Assembly: GCA_016713535.1 (NCBI GenBank)
Contig: JADJOY010000063.1
Location: 1 to 54,838, forward strand
DNA: 54,838 bases
From: JADJOY01 sp016713535 [NCBI: Deltaproteobacteria bacterium]
Lineage (GTDB): Bacteria; JADJOY01
Direction of reading: 5' to 3'
Shown here: piece after piece, positions 28,527 through 37,297 of the stretch
Layout: each line of letters opens with the position of its first letter
Position numbering within the stretch: the stretch's first letter is position 1
Notes under the pieces: model-generated
Databases searched by the model: none
Told to the model about the DNA's origin: nothing
The model's input: the letters and a program-made list of their open reading frames with translations, nothing else
Translations under genes and position numbers: made by a program

Positions 28527-29510
28527 CTAGACGAGCCGGGCCAGGTTCAGCGCCGCCCCGACGTTCGGCGCGAAGGCCTGGTTGATCTCGACGTGGTTCG
28601 CGCACGGGCAGGTGCCGCAGCTCAGCACCTCGAGTCCGCGAAACGCCCGTTCGAACGCCCGGGCGCCGTCGCGCAGCACGTTCCCACCCGGTGGGCTGGC
28701 CTTGTTCTCGGCGCAGATCACCACGTCGCCGTTGACTTGCACCCGGCAGAACAGGAACCCGCCCGCGCACCGTGACCACGAGAGGTCGGGCCATTCGCGT
28801 AGGTAGCGGAGGCCCTCGATCGAGTTTGCGATGACCCGCGAGCGCCCGCTTCGCTTGGCCTCGATGAGGAGGTCGATGGCCGCGCGGTAAGCGCCGACCG
28901 CCGGGTAGACGTCGGTGCGGTCCTCGGGTGGATCGAAGACCGGCTGAAACGTCAGCGGCACGTCCTCGCTCTCCCCGAGCGCCAACAGCTCGTCGACCGC
29001 ATCGAGGCTCAGGCGATGGAGGACGACGGTCACGCGGCGCTTGATACCTCGATCGCGAGCCAGGCGAAGGCTCTCGACGACCTTGTCGAACGAGCCCGCG
29101 CCGCGCACCTGGTCGTGGACCTCCCGCCCGCCGTCGAGGCTGGTGGTGAGATCGGTGATCCACCCCAGGATCTCCTGCTGGCGCTGCAGGAACGTGCCGT
29201 TGGTGTTGAGGCTGACCGAGAGCCCCAGGTCGTGGCCGCGCCGCGCGAGGTCCACGACGCCGGCGTAGAGGAGAGGCTCGCCGCCGGTGAAGACCACCTT
29301 GCGTCCGCCGAGCCGCGCCACCTCCTCGAGGAGGTGGCCGACCAGCTCGCTGGGGAGCTCGATGCGCTGGTCGCTGGTGCGCGTGCAGTAGTCGCAGCGG
29401 AAGTTGCAGCGCAGCGTGAGCTGGATCCCGACCACCAGTGGCGTTCGCGATCCCAGGACGCGTGCCCCGATGAACGGCAGAGCCAGCGAGGTGGCGGTAC
29501 GAAGGTTCAT
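28527..29510 (-). CDS. Radical SAM protein with C-terminal cysteine cluster (SPASM-like)
   Basis: The 327-residue protein has an early core: C35, C39 and C42 in LTLRCNFRCDYC bind the catalytic 4Fe-4S. VVFTGGEPLLYAGVVDLA is the GGEP motif, SVSLNTNGTFLQRQ and LTTSLDGG follow. The C-terminal part holds cysteines at SRCAGGFLFC, VVICAEN and LSCGTCPCANHV, a SPASM/twitch-like auxiliary cluster. Such proteins often modify peptides or act as dehydrogenases; no precursor peptide was seen nearby. The ATG at 29510 is the start. It lies on the minus strand between the SEC-C gene and the membrane protein gene. Confidence 0.82.
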   Translation of the reverse strand: MNLRTATSLALPFIGARVLGSRTPLVVGIQLTLRCNFRCDYCTRTSDQRIELPSELVGHLLEEVARLGGRKVVFTGGEPLLYAGVVDLARRGHDLGLSVSLNTNGTFLQRQQEILGWITDLTTSLDGGREVHDQVRGAGSFDKVVESLRLARDRGIKRRVTVVLHRLSLDAVDELLALGESEDVPLTFQPVFDPPEDRTDVYPAVGAYRAAIDLLIEAKRSGRSRVIANSIEGLRYLREWPDLSWSRCAGGFLFCRVQVNGDVVICAENKASPPGGNVLRDGARAFERAFRGLEVLSCGTCPCANHVEINQAFAPNVGAALNLARLV

Positions 29511-29622
29511 GGCCGGGCCGAGGCGGGATCGACGGAGGGGAATGGCAAGTATCCGGGCCGGGCTCGATGTCCGCAACTCGGCGAGTCACGGCCGGGACCA
29601 TCGCGCCGGGCGCGCGGTTGTG

Positions 29623-31014
29623 TCACTCGGCGAGGGCCGCTCGCAGATCGTCGAGAACGTCCGGATCCTCGCAGAACACCTCGGCGAGGCTCGGTAGGTC
29701 GGTCGAGGACGAGCGGATGTTCGCCACGACATCGCTTCCGTCGCCGGCCTCCTCGAGCCCTCGCGCCGCGAGGAACGCGAACCAAGCCGGGAGGGCCAGG
29801 AGCATCGCCGTGGCGCGGTGCACCGAGCCGAGCACCGGGTCGGCCGACAGCTCGAGGTGCGTGCCGGCGCTCGGAGCATCGGGGAGAAGGTAGCCGGCGC
29901 GTTTCGGCGCGCCCCGCAGCGCCTGCTTCGTGGCGCGCCCGTCCGGCTTGGCCGTCTCGAACATCCGCTCGGTCAGGTACGCCGCGATCTCGGCGCGCGC
30001 CAATTCCGCGCGCGCGCGGGAGAAGCCGTGCTCACGGGCCAGCACGCCGCAGAACTCGAGCGAGAGCAGGAACACGACCTGTTCAGCCTCTTCGAGGGTT
30101 CGGACCCCGCGGATCTCCGTGACGTCGAGCCCCTCCCCGGGGCGCTCCGTCCGACGGGTGACGAGGTCGCCCAGGAAGCTCAGATCGACGTCGCCGATGA
30201 CGCGAAGTCGCTCGACCAGCTCCGCGGGTGCCGAATCGAGATCCGGGTTGGCGTCGAGGGCCTCGACGATCGCGATCTGGACGTAGACGTCGTGGAGCTC
30301 GTCGAGGATCTCCGGGCGCTCGTCGTCGCCGAAGGCGTCGGCCTCCAGGGCGAGCCGGCCGGCTTCGGACGCGGCGCTCGGCCGTCCATGATAGAGGTAC
30401 GCATCCAGGAGCTGGAGCAGTTCCTCGGGGTCGTCCGCGACGTTCCGCGCCATGTCGAGCAGCGCCGTGGAGGTTCCCTCGTCCTGCAGCGCCATCCATG
30501 CGCGCAGCGCGCGGTCGAACGCGCCGTATTCCTGGAGCACCGCGGGTCGGTGGGAGCGTGCGGTGTCGAGGAGCCGGCCCACGTCCGCAGCTCGACGAAC
30601 CTGGAGCAGCTCGATTCCGATGCTGTTGATCAGATCGATGCAGGTCTCCGCGTCGAGCGGCGCACCGTCCGTCAAGCGTGCGAGGGTGAGCTCGTAGCGC
30701 CGCTCGAGCGGCTGATCGGCCAGCTCGTCCCAGATGGGATCGAGCGGCTCGTCGTCGTGATCATGGTCGTGATCGTGGTCGTGATCACAGTGCTCGCCGT
30801 GGACATGCTCGTGCTCGTGGTCAGGCTCATCGTGGCCATGCGAGCCGTGGTCATGGCTGGGGTCGTTGCATTCGTGTTCGTGGTGGTGGTGGTGGGAGGC
30901 CGCCATCGCCGTCGCGCGACGGGCTTCCTCCATCTTCGCCAGACAGCACTTCTTGAACTTCTTGCCCGAGCCACAGGGACAGGGGTCGTTCCGGCCAGCA
31001 TTCGTCGCAACCAT
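29623..31014 (-). CDS. SEC-C motif protein with His/Asp-rich tract
   Basis: The 463-residue protein opens with a SEC-C zinc-binding motif ([18 protein letters not shown], residues 7-24). A tract of about 60 residues (roughly 40-92) is then dominated by His, Asp and Glu, with runs such as [19 protein letters not shown] and [14 protein letters not shown]; this is a likely Zn/Ni/Cu-binding or metal-storage region. The remainder is helical ([56 protein letters not shown]), resembling TPR-like SEC-C proteins. The ATG at 31014 is the start; YfhO-1 ends 47 bases upstream on the same strand. The metal role is inferred from composition. Confidence 0.78.
   Translation of the reverse strand: MVATNAGRNDPCPCGSGKKFKKCCLAKMEEARRATAMAASHHHHHEHECNDPSHDHGSHGHDEPDHEHEHVHGEHCDHDHDHDHDHDDEPLDPIWDELADQPLERRYELTLARLTDGAPLDAETCIDLINSIGIELLQVRRAADVGRLLDTARSHRPAVLQEYGAFDRALRAWMALQDEGTSTALLDMARNVADDPEELLQLLDAYLYHGRPSAASEAGRLALEADAFGDDERPEILDELHDVYVQIAIVEALDANPDLDSAPAELVERLRVIGDVDLSFLGDLVTRRTERPGEGLDVTEIRGVRTLEEAEQVVFLLSLEFCGVLAREHGFSRARAELARAEIAAYLTERMFETAKPDGRATKQALRGAPKRAGYLLPDAPSAGTHLELSADPVLGSVHRATAMLLALPAWFAFLAARGLEEAGDGSDVVANIRSSSTDLPSLAEVFCEDPDVLDDLRAALAE
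30755..30900. repeat. Low-complexity (Asp/Glu-His) codon repeat inside the SEC-C gene
   Basis: On the minus strand this stretch repeats the codons for Asp-His and Glu-His (gtgatc/gtggtc units on the plus strand, e.g. gatcatggtcgtgatcgtgg). It encodes the His/Asp-rich tract. Tandem two-codon units like these can expand or contract by slippage, so its length may vary between strains or be mis-assembled. Confidence 0.6.
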
Positions 31015-31061
31015 GGGGGTGATGTCTCCACGCGGCCGCAACCGACCGCAAACCCGGAAAG

Positions 31062-33497
31062 CTATCGACGACCGGATGCGGATGGAAGCGTCGCGGGGGC
31101 GAGGCGCTTGGGGCCGGCGGCGAGCGCGAGGAGAAGTGCCAAGCCCGCGATCGCGCTGATCGCGACCCCGCGCCAGAAGGGCGTCGGAACGTACCGCATG
31201 CGCACGACGTGATGTCCGGCGGGCACGTGCACTGCACGGAACATGACGTGCGCCGGGTGAATCGTGGTGGGGACGCCGTCGACCTCGGCTTCCCAGTGCG
31301 GCGCGAAGGGCTCGAGGACGACGAGCCAGGCGGGCCTGCTCGCGTCGACGGTCACTGCGAGTCGCTGTGTGCCGAGAACCCGGAGCGCCGCCCGATCCGC
31401 GCGCACGCCGGAGGCGAGACGCTCGGTGCCGTCTTCCTGCGGCGACACGCCCTCCACGAGCGCCTCCAGCCTCGGATCGATCAGTCCAGCAGGCGCGTCG
31501 TCGAGGAGGCGCAAAGCCTCGCGAGCGTCGGCGACGGGCCGGATCCGGTCGGCGATGAACGCGATCGGCAGCGCGGTGTCGCGGGAACTGGCGGCGATCG
31601 CGGAGCGGGTCCCGGGGGGCGCCGCGCCACGTTCCTCGGCGACCAACCACGCGACCGCGAGCGCATCGAGCCTCGCGGGCGGCGCCACCCGAGCAATCGA
31701 GTATCGCCCGACGTTGCCCGTGAAGAGCATGGTACGAGCCGGGATGAGGCCGATCTCGCCGGTGACGGACCGCAGGCCGTGGGCCGCGAGCCAGTTCGGC
31801 AGCACCTCACCCGGCGACCCTCCGATGCCGTAACCGTCCACGAACGAGGGGGGACGCGGCTCGCGCGCGACGGGTACCTCGGAAAGTACCCGCGCTCCGA
31901 CGGGAGTCGGATGGCTGGCTCGCATCGCGGCCACGAGTGCGCTCGCGTCGCCGGCCATCGACGCCTCGGTGCTGGGAAGCTCGCGAATCCACGGGGAGGC
32001 GTGGAGGCCGAGGTCGAGCATCGCCGCCGCGAGGACGAGCCCGCCAGGCCATCGAGACGTCGCCCCATGACGACGCAGGACCGCCGTGGAGAGTAGCGCG
32101 AGTCCCAGAAAGAGCTCGGATCGAATCGCCGAGGCGCGGGCCGTCTCCCACGCGGCGTCCCGTCTGGCGGTCGCCGAAGGGGAAGGTGGGAGATCGGTGA
32201 GGTGGTGCCAGGCCGTGCGGGCCACGGGGAGGCCGGAGCCGATTGCGGCCAGGGTGACGAGCGCAGCAGCGATCGTGGCGCGTCCCGCCCACGCTGCCAC
32301 GCGGGACCGATCGCGGTGGCGGGTCGGGTCCGTGACCACGTCGAAGCCGAGCCCGGCGAGGAGGCTCAAGGGGAGAGCCCCCAAGACCAACATGCGCGAG
32401 GGGATGCGAAATCCGCCGAGAGGGGGGATCAGCGCGCGCACGAGGGGTGCGAGCGGTGTGCGATCGCCGAGACCGTAGACGATGGCGCCGATCACGAGCA
32501 GCGCGAGCAAGCGCGACCGTGGCGCTCGTCGCGCGACCGCGCTCGCCGCCAGCAGCAGCGGCACGAGCCCCACGTAGAGGGGGATCTGGGTCGCCACGGA
32601 CGGGCCGACGTAGGTGCTCGTGTACTCGTTCCCGAGCAGATCGGGCGAGAGCAGGCGCGCGAGCCCCGCGGGCGCCAGCAGGATGCCGCCTCCATCCGCT
32701 GGCGCGAGCCCGAGGTGGCGATGGGACTGTCGAATCGCGTCGAGAGTCGGCAGCACCTGGTGCGCCGCGAGTGCCGTGCCGAGCAGCCAGCCCCCCACGA
32801 GCGCCAGCCACGACGCCGGGCTCGTGCGCATGGCGGGATCGCCGAGGATCCGTGCCACTGCGTAGGCCCCGACCAGCATCCACCCGTAGGCGACGTACTG
32901 GAGGTGTCCGGCGAGCAGCATCAACGCGACCGGCGCCGCGGTCAGCACGAGGCGCACGGGCTCGCGCCGGCGCACCGCGTCCTCGACGATCCAGAAAGCC
33001 GCCGGGATCCAAGCGACGACCGCGAGCTGGGGCAGCTCGCCGGCGGTGATCCGGGTGAGCAGCGCTTCGGATCCGGCGAAGGTGGCGCCCGCCAGGGCGG
33101 CGGCCGCGGGCGAGCAGCCCAGCGCCCGTGCATGGCGTTGCGTGAAGCAGCCCGCGAGCACCAGGTGAGCCAGGCACCACAGCGTGATCGTGCGCGGTGG
33201 ATCGAGGACCAGGTTCAGCAACGACAGCGGGTAGGCCAGCGACACCACGGCGAGGCCGTGGAACGGTAGGCCACAGAGCACGTTCGGGTTCCAGTGGGGG
33301 AATTCGCCTTCGGCGATCTGTCGCCAGGCCCACGTCCACCACGGGTAGAGCTCGCCGAGGGTGTCGTAGCCGTAGAGCACCGTCCCGTGCTGCAACACGG
33401 GCGCAAGCAGAAGCAGCGGCAGCGCGGCGGGCGCGAGCGCCGCCGCGATCCGGTGTGCTCGGGTGGGCGACGAGGTCGGGGTCACGCGCGGGGTCAC
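31062..33497 (-). CDS. YfhO family membrane protein, copy 1
   Basis: About 811 residues with a dozen or more hydrophobic helices. The N-terminal signature [18 protein letters not shown] followed by [16 protein letters not shown] is the conserved first extracytoplasmic loop of YfhO proteins, and [20 protein letters not shown] is typical. The C-terminal beta-domain carries [11 protein letters not shown] and [18 protein letters not shown]. YfhO proteins are GT-C-like membrane proteins implicated in glycosylating surface polymers such as lipoteichoic acid. The donor and acceptor here are unknown. In-frame GTG codons at 33497 and 33485 are possible starts. It is divergent from YfhO-2, with 168 bases between. 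Confidence 0.85.
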   Translation of the reverse strand: MTPRVTPTSSPTRAHRIAAALAPAALPLLLLAPVLQHGTVLYGYDTLGELYPWWTWAWRQIAEGEFPHWNPNVLCGLPFHGLAVVSLAYPLSLLNLVLDPPRTITLWCLAHLVLAGCFTQRHARALGCSPAAAALAGATFAGSEALLTRITAGELPQLAVVAWIPAAFWIVEDAVRRREPVRLVLTAAPVALMLLAGHLQYVAYGWMLVGAYAVARILGDPAMRTSPASWLALVGGWLLGTALAAHQVLPTLDAIRQSHRHLGLAPADGGGILLAPAGLARLLSPDLLGNEYTSTYVGPSVATQIPLYVGLVPLLLAASAVARRAPRSRLLALLVIGAIVYGLGDRTPLAPLVRALIPPLGGFRIPSRMLVLGALPLSLLAGLGFDVVTDPTRHRDRSRVAAWAGRATIAAALVTLAAIGSGLPVARTAWHHLTDLPPSPSATARRDAAWETARASAIRSELFLGLALLSTAVLRRHGATSRWPGGLVLAAAMLDLGLHASPWIRELPSTEASMAGDASALVAAMRASHPTPVGARVLSEVPVAREPRPPSFVDGYGIGGSPGEVLPNWLAAHGLRSVTGEIGLIPARTMLFTGNVGRYSIARVAPPARLDALAVAWLVAEERGAAPPGTRSAIAASSRDTALPIAFIADRIRPVADAREALRLLDDAPAGLIDPRLEALVEGVSPQEDGTERLASGVRADRAALRVLGTQRLAVTVDASRPAWLVVLEPFAPHWEAEVDGVPTTIHPAHVMFRAVHVPAGHHVVRMRYVPTPFWRGVAISAIAGLALLLALAAGPKRLAPATLPSASGRR

Positions 33498-33665
33498 GCT
33501 CGCCGCGAGGCGGTGAGCGAACCGGGGGGATCTTACTCTCGTCGCGGCCCCGGCCGGCACCAGGCTGGCGCTCGTCCCTCTCGTGTATGGTTGGCCCGCC
33601 CGCCGGTGGGGGGCCGGTGTCGCCATCCGCCCGGGACGCGAGCTGCCGCCGAGGCGCGAGTTCCC

Positions 33666-36197
33666 GTGAAGCTGCAGCCGCCCAGGACCACCTCGTCGCG
33701 TCGCGCCTGGCAAGAGCGCCTCGTGCTCGTCGCGGGTCCCGCGGTGATGGCGCTCGCCTTGCTCGCGCCGGGACTGCGTCCTGGTGGAATCGTGTTCGGT
33801 TGGGACACCGTGGGCGAGCACTTCGCATGGGAGTCGTGGGTGTGGGATCGATACGCGAGCGGTCGCAGCGCGCTCTGGAACTCGCACGTCTCGTGCGGCT
33901 TCCCGTTCCCCGCACAGGGGACCACCGGCGTCTTCTATCCGCTCGCGCTCCCGCACCTGTTCCTGTCCCACGGCCAGGCCACGGACGTCGTGCTGTGGCT
34001 CCACCTGTGGATCCTCGCCGCGGGCTGCGCGGCGTTCGTGCGCTGTGTCGGCGGAGGTGTGACCGGTGCGCTGGTTGCCGCGATCGCCTCGCTCGTCGCG
34101 GGGCCGATCGTGGGCTCGGTGCTGCTCGGCGGTCGCGCGCAGACGTTCGCGCTGGCCTGGATCCCGTGGATGCTGGTGGCCACCGAGCGGGCCGCGGCGC
34201 GCCGGGACGTGAGGTGGTCGTTGGCCGGAGGTGGCGTCGTGGGCCTGTCGTTGCTCGCCGGCCAGCCGTTCGCCACGGCGCAAGGCCTCGCCGGCTCACT
34301 CGGTTACGGATTGCTGCGGGTCGTCGATGATGGAGGGGGGCGTCGCTCGCGGTTGCGCGACGCGACTCTCGGCTGGCTCGTGATGGTGGTGGTCGGCGCG
34401 TCGGTCGCGGCGCCTCAGCTCGCGGCCTGGATCGAATACCGGCCTCGGGCGGGCGGCCAGGGCCAGCTTCCTGCCATTCTCGAGACGCTCGGTTCGCTCC
34501 CGCCGAGACAGCTCGTCACGCTGCTCTTCCCGGGGTTCTTCGGCGACGAGGCGACGACACCCTACTGGGGACACTTCCTCCTCTCGGTCGTCAACCCGTA
34601 CCTCGGGTGGGGCGCTCTGGTGCTGGCGCCAGCGGCGTTGAGGACGCGCTTCGGGCGCGTGGTGCGAAGCCTGGCCGTGATCGCCGGCGCATCCCTGCTA
34701 CTCGCCATGGGCGCCCACGTGCCGCTCGTGTACGAGCTCTGGCGCCGCATCCCGGGCGCGGCGGCGTTCCACTTTCCTGCGCGGTGGCTGGCGCTCGGCG
34801 CGATCGCGTGGTCGATCGCCGCGGGTCTGGGCGCAGCACACCTCGCCGACGCGTCGACCGGGGATGGCGCGTGGCGCCGCGCCGCTCGACGATCGGGCGC
34901 GCTCGCGTCGATCGCGGTCGTGTTCGCCTTGGTGATGACGCTCGGCTCGGAACAGGGCGTTGCCCCGGGCTGGCTGCGCGTCTTTCGAGCCGCGCAGGCG
35001 GATCCGCTGCGGGCGAGCGCGACACAGGACGCGGCAGCCGAGGTCTGGATGACGAGCGCTTACCTGGGGAGCAAGGCGTCGCTGATGCGCGGGCTGGTCG
35101 CGGCGGTGGCGGTGGCCGTGGCGATGCGCGCGATCCCGCGCGTCACGGCGCGGTCGCGGGCGGTGGCGCTGGTCGCGCTCGTCGGCGCCGATGCAGGCCT
35201 CTGGGCCTGGCGGTACGGGTGGCACGTCGGCCCCCGAGAGCTCGAGCTGCCGCCGCGCGTGGTCGAGCGGATCGCCGCCGGCGACCCCACGAGCCGCTAC
35301 GCGACCACACTCGCCCCGTCCGACACACCGGGCCCGCGCGAGTTGGTCCGTCACTTCTCGGGCCTCGATCAATATGCGCAAATGCCGATGCACGCGGGCA
35401 TGGTGGCGGGTCTGGATGCGCTGCAGTGGGGGAGTTACGGGCTCGACTCGATCAACCGGGTGCTCAACCGCGGGACGATCTTCGCGCAAGGGTTCCCCGC
35501 CGATCGCCGCTGGCTCGACTTCGCAGGCGTCCGGTGGCTGATCGCGCCGGCCGACGTGACCTCCGCCCTCGATCTCGACGGCTTGCGCGTGAGCCCTGAG
35601 AGCCAAGGCTTCCACGAGCTGCGCAGGGTAGCGGTGGGTCCCGGCTACACGATGTTCGAGAATCCCCACGCGCTGCCGCGCGCGCGGCTCGTCGACGATC
35701 CGATCGTCGCGGCCGACGAGGCCCGTCTGTGGCAGCACCTCGACGAGCCGGCCTTCGACCCCGCCGCGCAGGTCGTCGTGCTGGCACGTGACCTGGATCC
35801 CTCGGCCGGAACGGCGAGCGGCGTCGAGTCCTTCGAGCCGCGGGTGGAGTGGCGGGAGCGCGACGACGGTCACATCGGGCTCGAGGTGCACACCCCGACC
35901 GCGAGCCTGCTGGTGGTGGCCGAGAGCAGCTACCCCGGCTGGCGGGTGTCGGTGGACGGGGAAGAGCGGCGGGTCGTCGCCGTCGACGGAGCCTTCCTGG
36001 GCGTCCAGGTACCGGCGGGGGACTCGGCGATCGTGTTCCGTTATCGCCCCGCATGGTTGTGGCCCTCCCTGCTCGCGAGCGTGGTCGGACTGGTGCTCGT
36101 CTCGGCTGCTGTGGTGTCCGGGGCGAAGGCACGCGTGCGTCGGCACCAGACCAGGGCGGTCGAGTCATCTCGCCTTGCCGTCGCGGAATCGCCGTGA
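33666..36197 (+). CDS. YfhO family membrane protein, copy 2
   Basis: The 843-residue protein starts at the GTG at 33666 (VKLQPPRTTSSRR). The signature loop is GWDTVGEHFAWESWVWDR with ALWNSHVSCGFPFPAQGTTG. Later features are FFGDEATTPYWGHFLLSV and FHFPARWLALGAIAWSIAAG. A periplasmic domain contains NRVLNRGTIFAQGFPADR and FAGVRWLIAPADVTS, and the closing beta-domain SLLVVAESSYPGWRVSVDG with VPAGDSAIVFRYRP. It is paralogous to copies 1 and 3 and divergent from copy 1. A 2OG-Fe(II) oxygenase follows after 109 bases. Confidence 0.87.
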   Translation: MKLQPPRTTSSRRAWQERLVLVAGPAVMALALLAPGLRPGGIVFGWDTVGEHFAWESWVWDRYASGRSALWNSHVSCGFPFPAQGTTGVFYPLALPHLFLSHGQATDVVLWLHLWILAAGCAAFVRCVGGGVTGALVAAIASLVAGPIVGSVLLGGRAQTFALAWIPWMLVATERAAARRDVRWSLAGGGVVGLSLLAGQPFATAQGLAGSLGYGLLRVVDDGGGRRSRLRDATLGWLVMVVVGASVAAPQLAAWIEYRPRAGGQGQLPAILETLGSLPPRQLVTLLFPGFFGDEATTPYWGHFLLSVVNPYLGWGALVLAPAALRTRFGRVVRSLAVIAGASLLLAMGAHVPLVYELWRRIPGAAAFHFPARWLALGAIAWSIAAGLGAAHLADASTGDGAWRRAARRSGALASIAVVFALVMTLGSEQGVAPGWLRVFRAAQADPLRASATQDAAAEVWMTSAYLGSKASLMRGLVAAVAVAVAMRAIPRVTARSRAVALVALVGADAGLWAWRYGWHVGPRELELPPRVVERIAAGDPTSRYATTLAPSDTPGPRELVRHFSGLDQYAQMPMHAGMVAGLDALQWGSYGLDSINRVLNRGTIFAQGFPADRRWLDFAGVRWLIAPADVTSALDLDGLRVSPESQGFHELRRVAVGPGYTMFENPHALPRARLVDDPIVAADEARLWQHLDEPAFDPAAQVVVLARDLDPSAGTASGVESFEPRVEWRERDDGHIGLEVHTPTASLLVVAESSYPGWRVSVDGEERRVVAVDGAFLGVQVPAGDSAIVFRYRPAWLWPSLLASVVGLVLVSAAVVSGAKARVRRHQTRAVESSRLAVAESP

Positions 36198-36306
36198 GTA
36201 CGATCGATCTCGTTCGCGCCCACGGTCTCCGGTGCCGCGCTCCCGCGGACGGGGCCACCGGCCTGCATGCCGCCCCCTTCGGCAGGCGCCGCGACGGGAA
36301 GTGACG

Positions 36307-37221
36307 ATGATGCCGTCCATCGGCCACCGAGGGGAAACCGCTGCCGCGCTCGGTGACGATCCCGCCGAGACCGCGGCGCGGATGGTGGGGCGAGGGGAGC
36401 CTTCCGGCTGGATGTGGCCCGAGCAGCGGCGCGACGTTCGAGCGTTGGCCTCGCGGTTCGCGTCCGGTGCGCCGTTCCCTCACGTGGTCCTCGAGCCATT
36501 CCTCGATCCCGCTCGAGCGGAAGAGGTCGCCCGCTCCTTCCCGCGCGCGGATCCGAGCTGGATCCGCTTCACGCACATCAACGAGCGCAAATTCGGCAAC
36601 CCGTCCGTCGCGACGTTTCCTCCCCCCCTACGCGACCTGGTGGCGGAGCTCTCGTCGCCCGGCTTCGTGGCGTGGTTGGAGCAGGTGACCGGTATCGCGG
36701 GATTGCGGGCGGATCCGGACCTCTGCGGCGGCGGCTTGCACCAGACCCAGCGCGGTGGGTTCCTCAACATCCACACGGACTTCTCGAGTCACCCGCAGCG
36801 GTCGACCTGGCGTCGGGCGGTGAACCTGGTGTTGTTCCTCAATCCCGACTGGCGTGATTCGTATGGTGGTGCGCTCGAGCTGTGGCCCGCCGACATGAGC
36901 CGGTGCGCGGTACGGATCCCACCGCTCCTCAACACCTGCGTGATCTTCCAGGTCGGGCGCGAGACCCGTCATGGCCATCCCGATCCGCTGGTCTGTCCCG
37001 CCGATCGCTCCCGGAACTCGCTCGCGCTCTACTACTTCACCGAGGAACTCGGCCCTCCGACGCGCCACGCGACCAGGTACTATCCGCGCCCGGGCGATGG
37101 CGCGCGAGCGGCGCTCATCCGCGGCGAGAACCTGGCGCTTCGCGTGTTCGACCTCCTGAGGCGGCGCGGCTGGGTGACCGACGAGGCGATGAGCCGGGTG
37201 CTGGCGCGGCTGCAGCGCTGA
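36307..37221 (+). CDS. 2-oxoglutarate/Fe(II)-dependent oxygenase (prolyl-4-hydroxylase-like)
   Basis: The 304-residue protein holds the complete iron and 2OG set. LNIHTDFSSHP gives His156 and Asp158, RHGHPDPL gives the distal His (222 or 224), and RSRNSLALYYF gives Arg236 for 2OG. RRAVNLVLFLNPDW and YGGALELWPADMSRC are typical of the 2OG-FeII_Oxy_3 group. The N-terminal 55 residues are variable. Tandem ATGs lie at 36307 and 36310; a GTG at 36301 is also in frame. Substrates of relatives include protein prolines, sugars and small molecules. The flanking YfhO and propeller genes point to a cell-surface substrate, which is inference only. Confidence 0.85.
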   Translation: MMPSIGHRGETAAALGDDPAETAARMVGRGEPSGWMWPEQRRDVRALASRFASGAPFPHVVLEPFLDPARAEEVARSFPRADPSWIRFTHINERKFGNPSVATFPPPLRDLVAELSSPGFVAWLEQVTGIAGLRADPDLCGGGLHQTQRGGFLNIHTDFSSHPQRSTWRRAVNLVLFLNPDWRDSYGGALELWPADMSRCAVRIPPLLNTCVIFQVGRETRHGHPDPLVCPADRSRNSLALYYFTEELGPPTRHATRYYPRPGDGARAALIRGENLALRVFDLLRRRGWVTDEAMSRVLARLQR

Positions 37222-37297
37222 TCCACCCTCCCACCGCCTCGCGGATGCAGCGGGTGTCGGGCGTCGCGATGAACTCGAAGGTACCGGCCGACCCAAC

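Noticed and set aside
29818-31212. Long plus-strand open frame with a very hydrophobic valine-rich stretch, looking like a membrane protein
   Set aside because: It is the antisense of the SEC-C gene; the valine run is the complement of His/Asp codons. The minus-strand product has clear SEC-C motifs and a proper start.
36194-36304. Small GTG open frame overlapping the YfhO-2 stop
   Set aside because: 36 codons, no ribosome-binding site or recognisable sequence; likely leader of the next gene.
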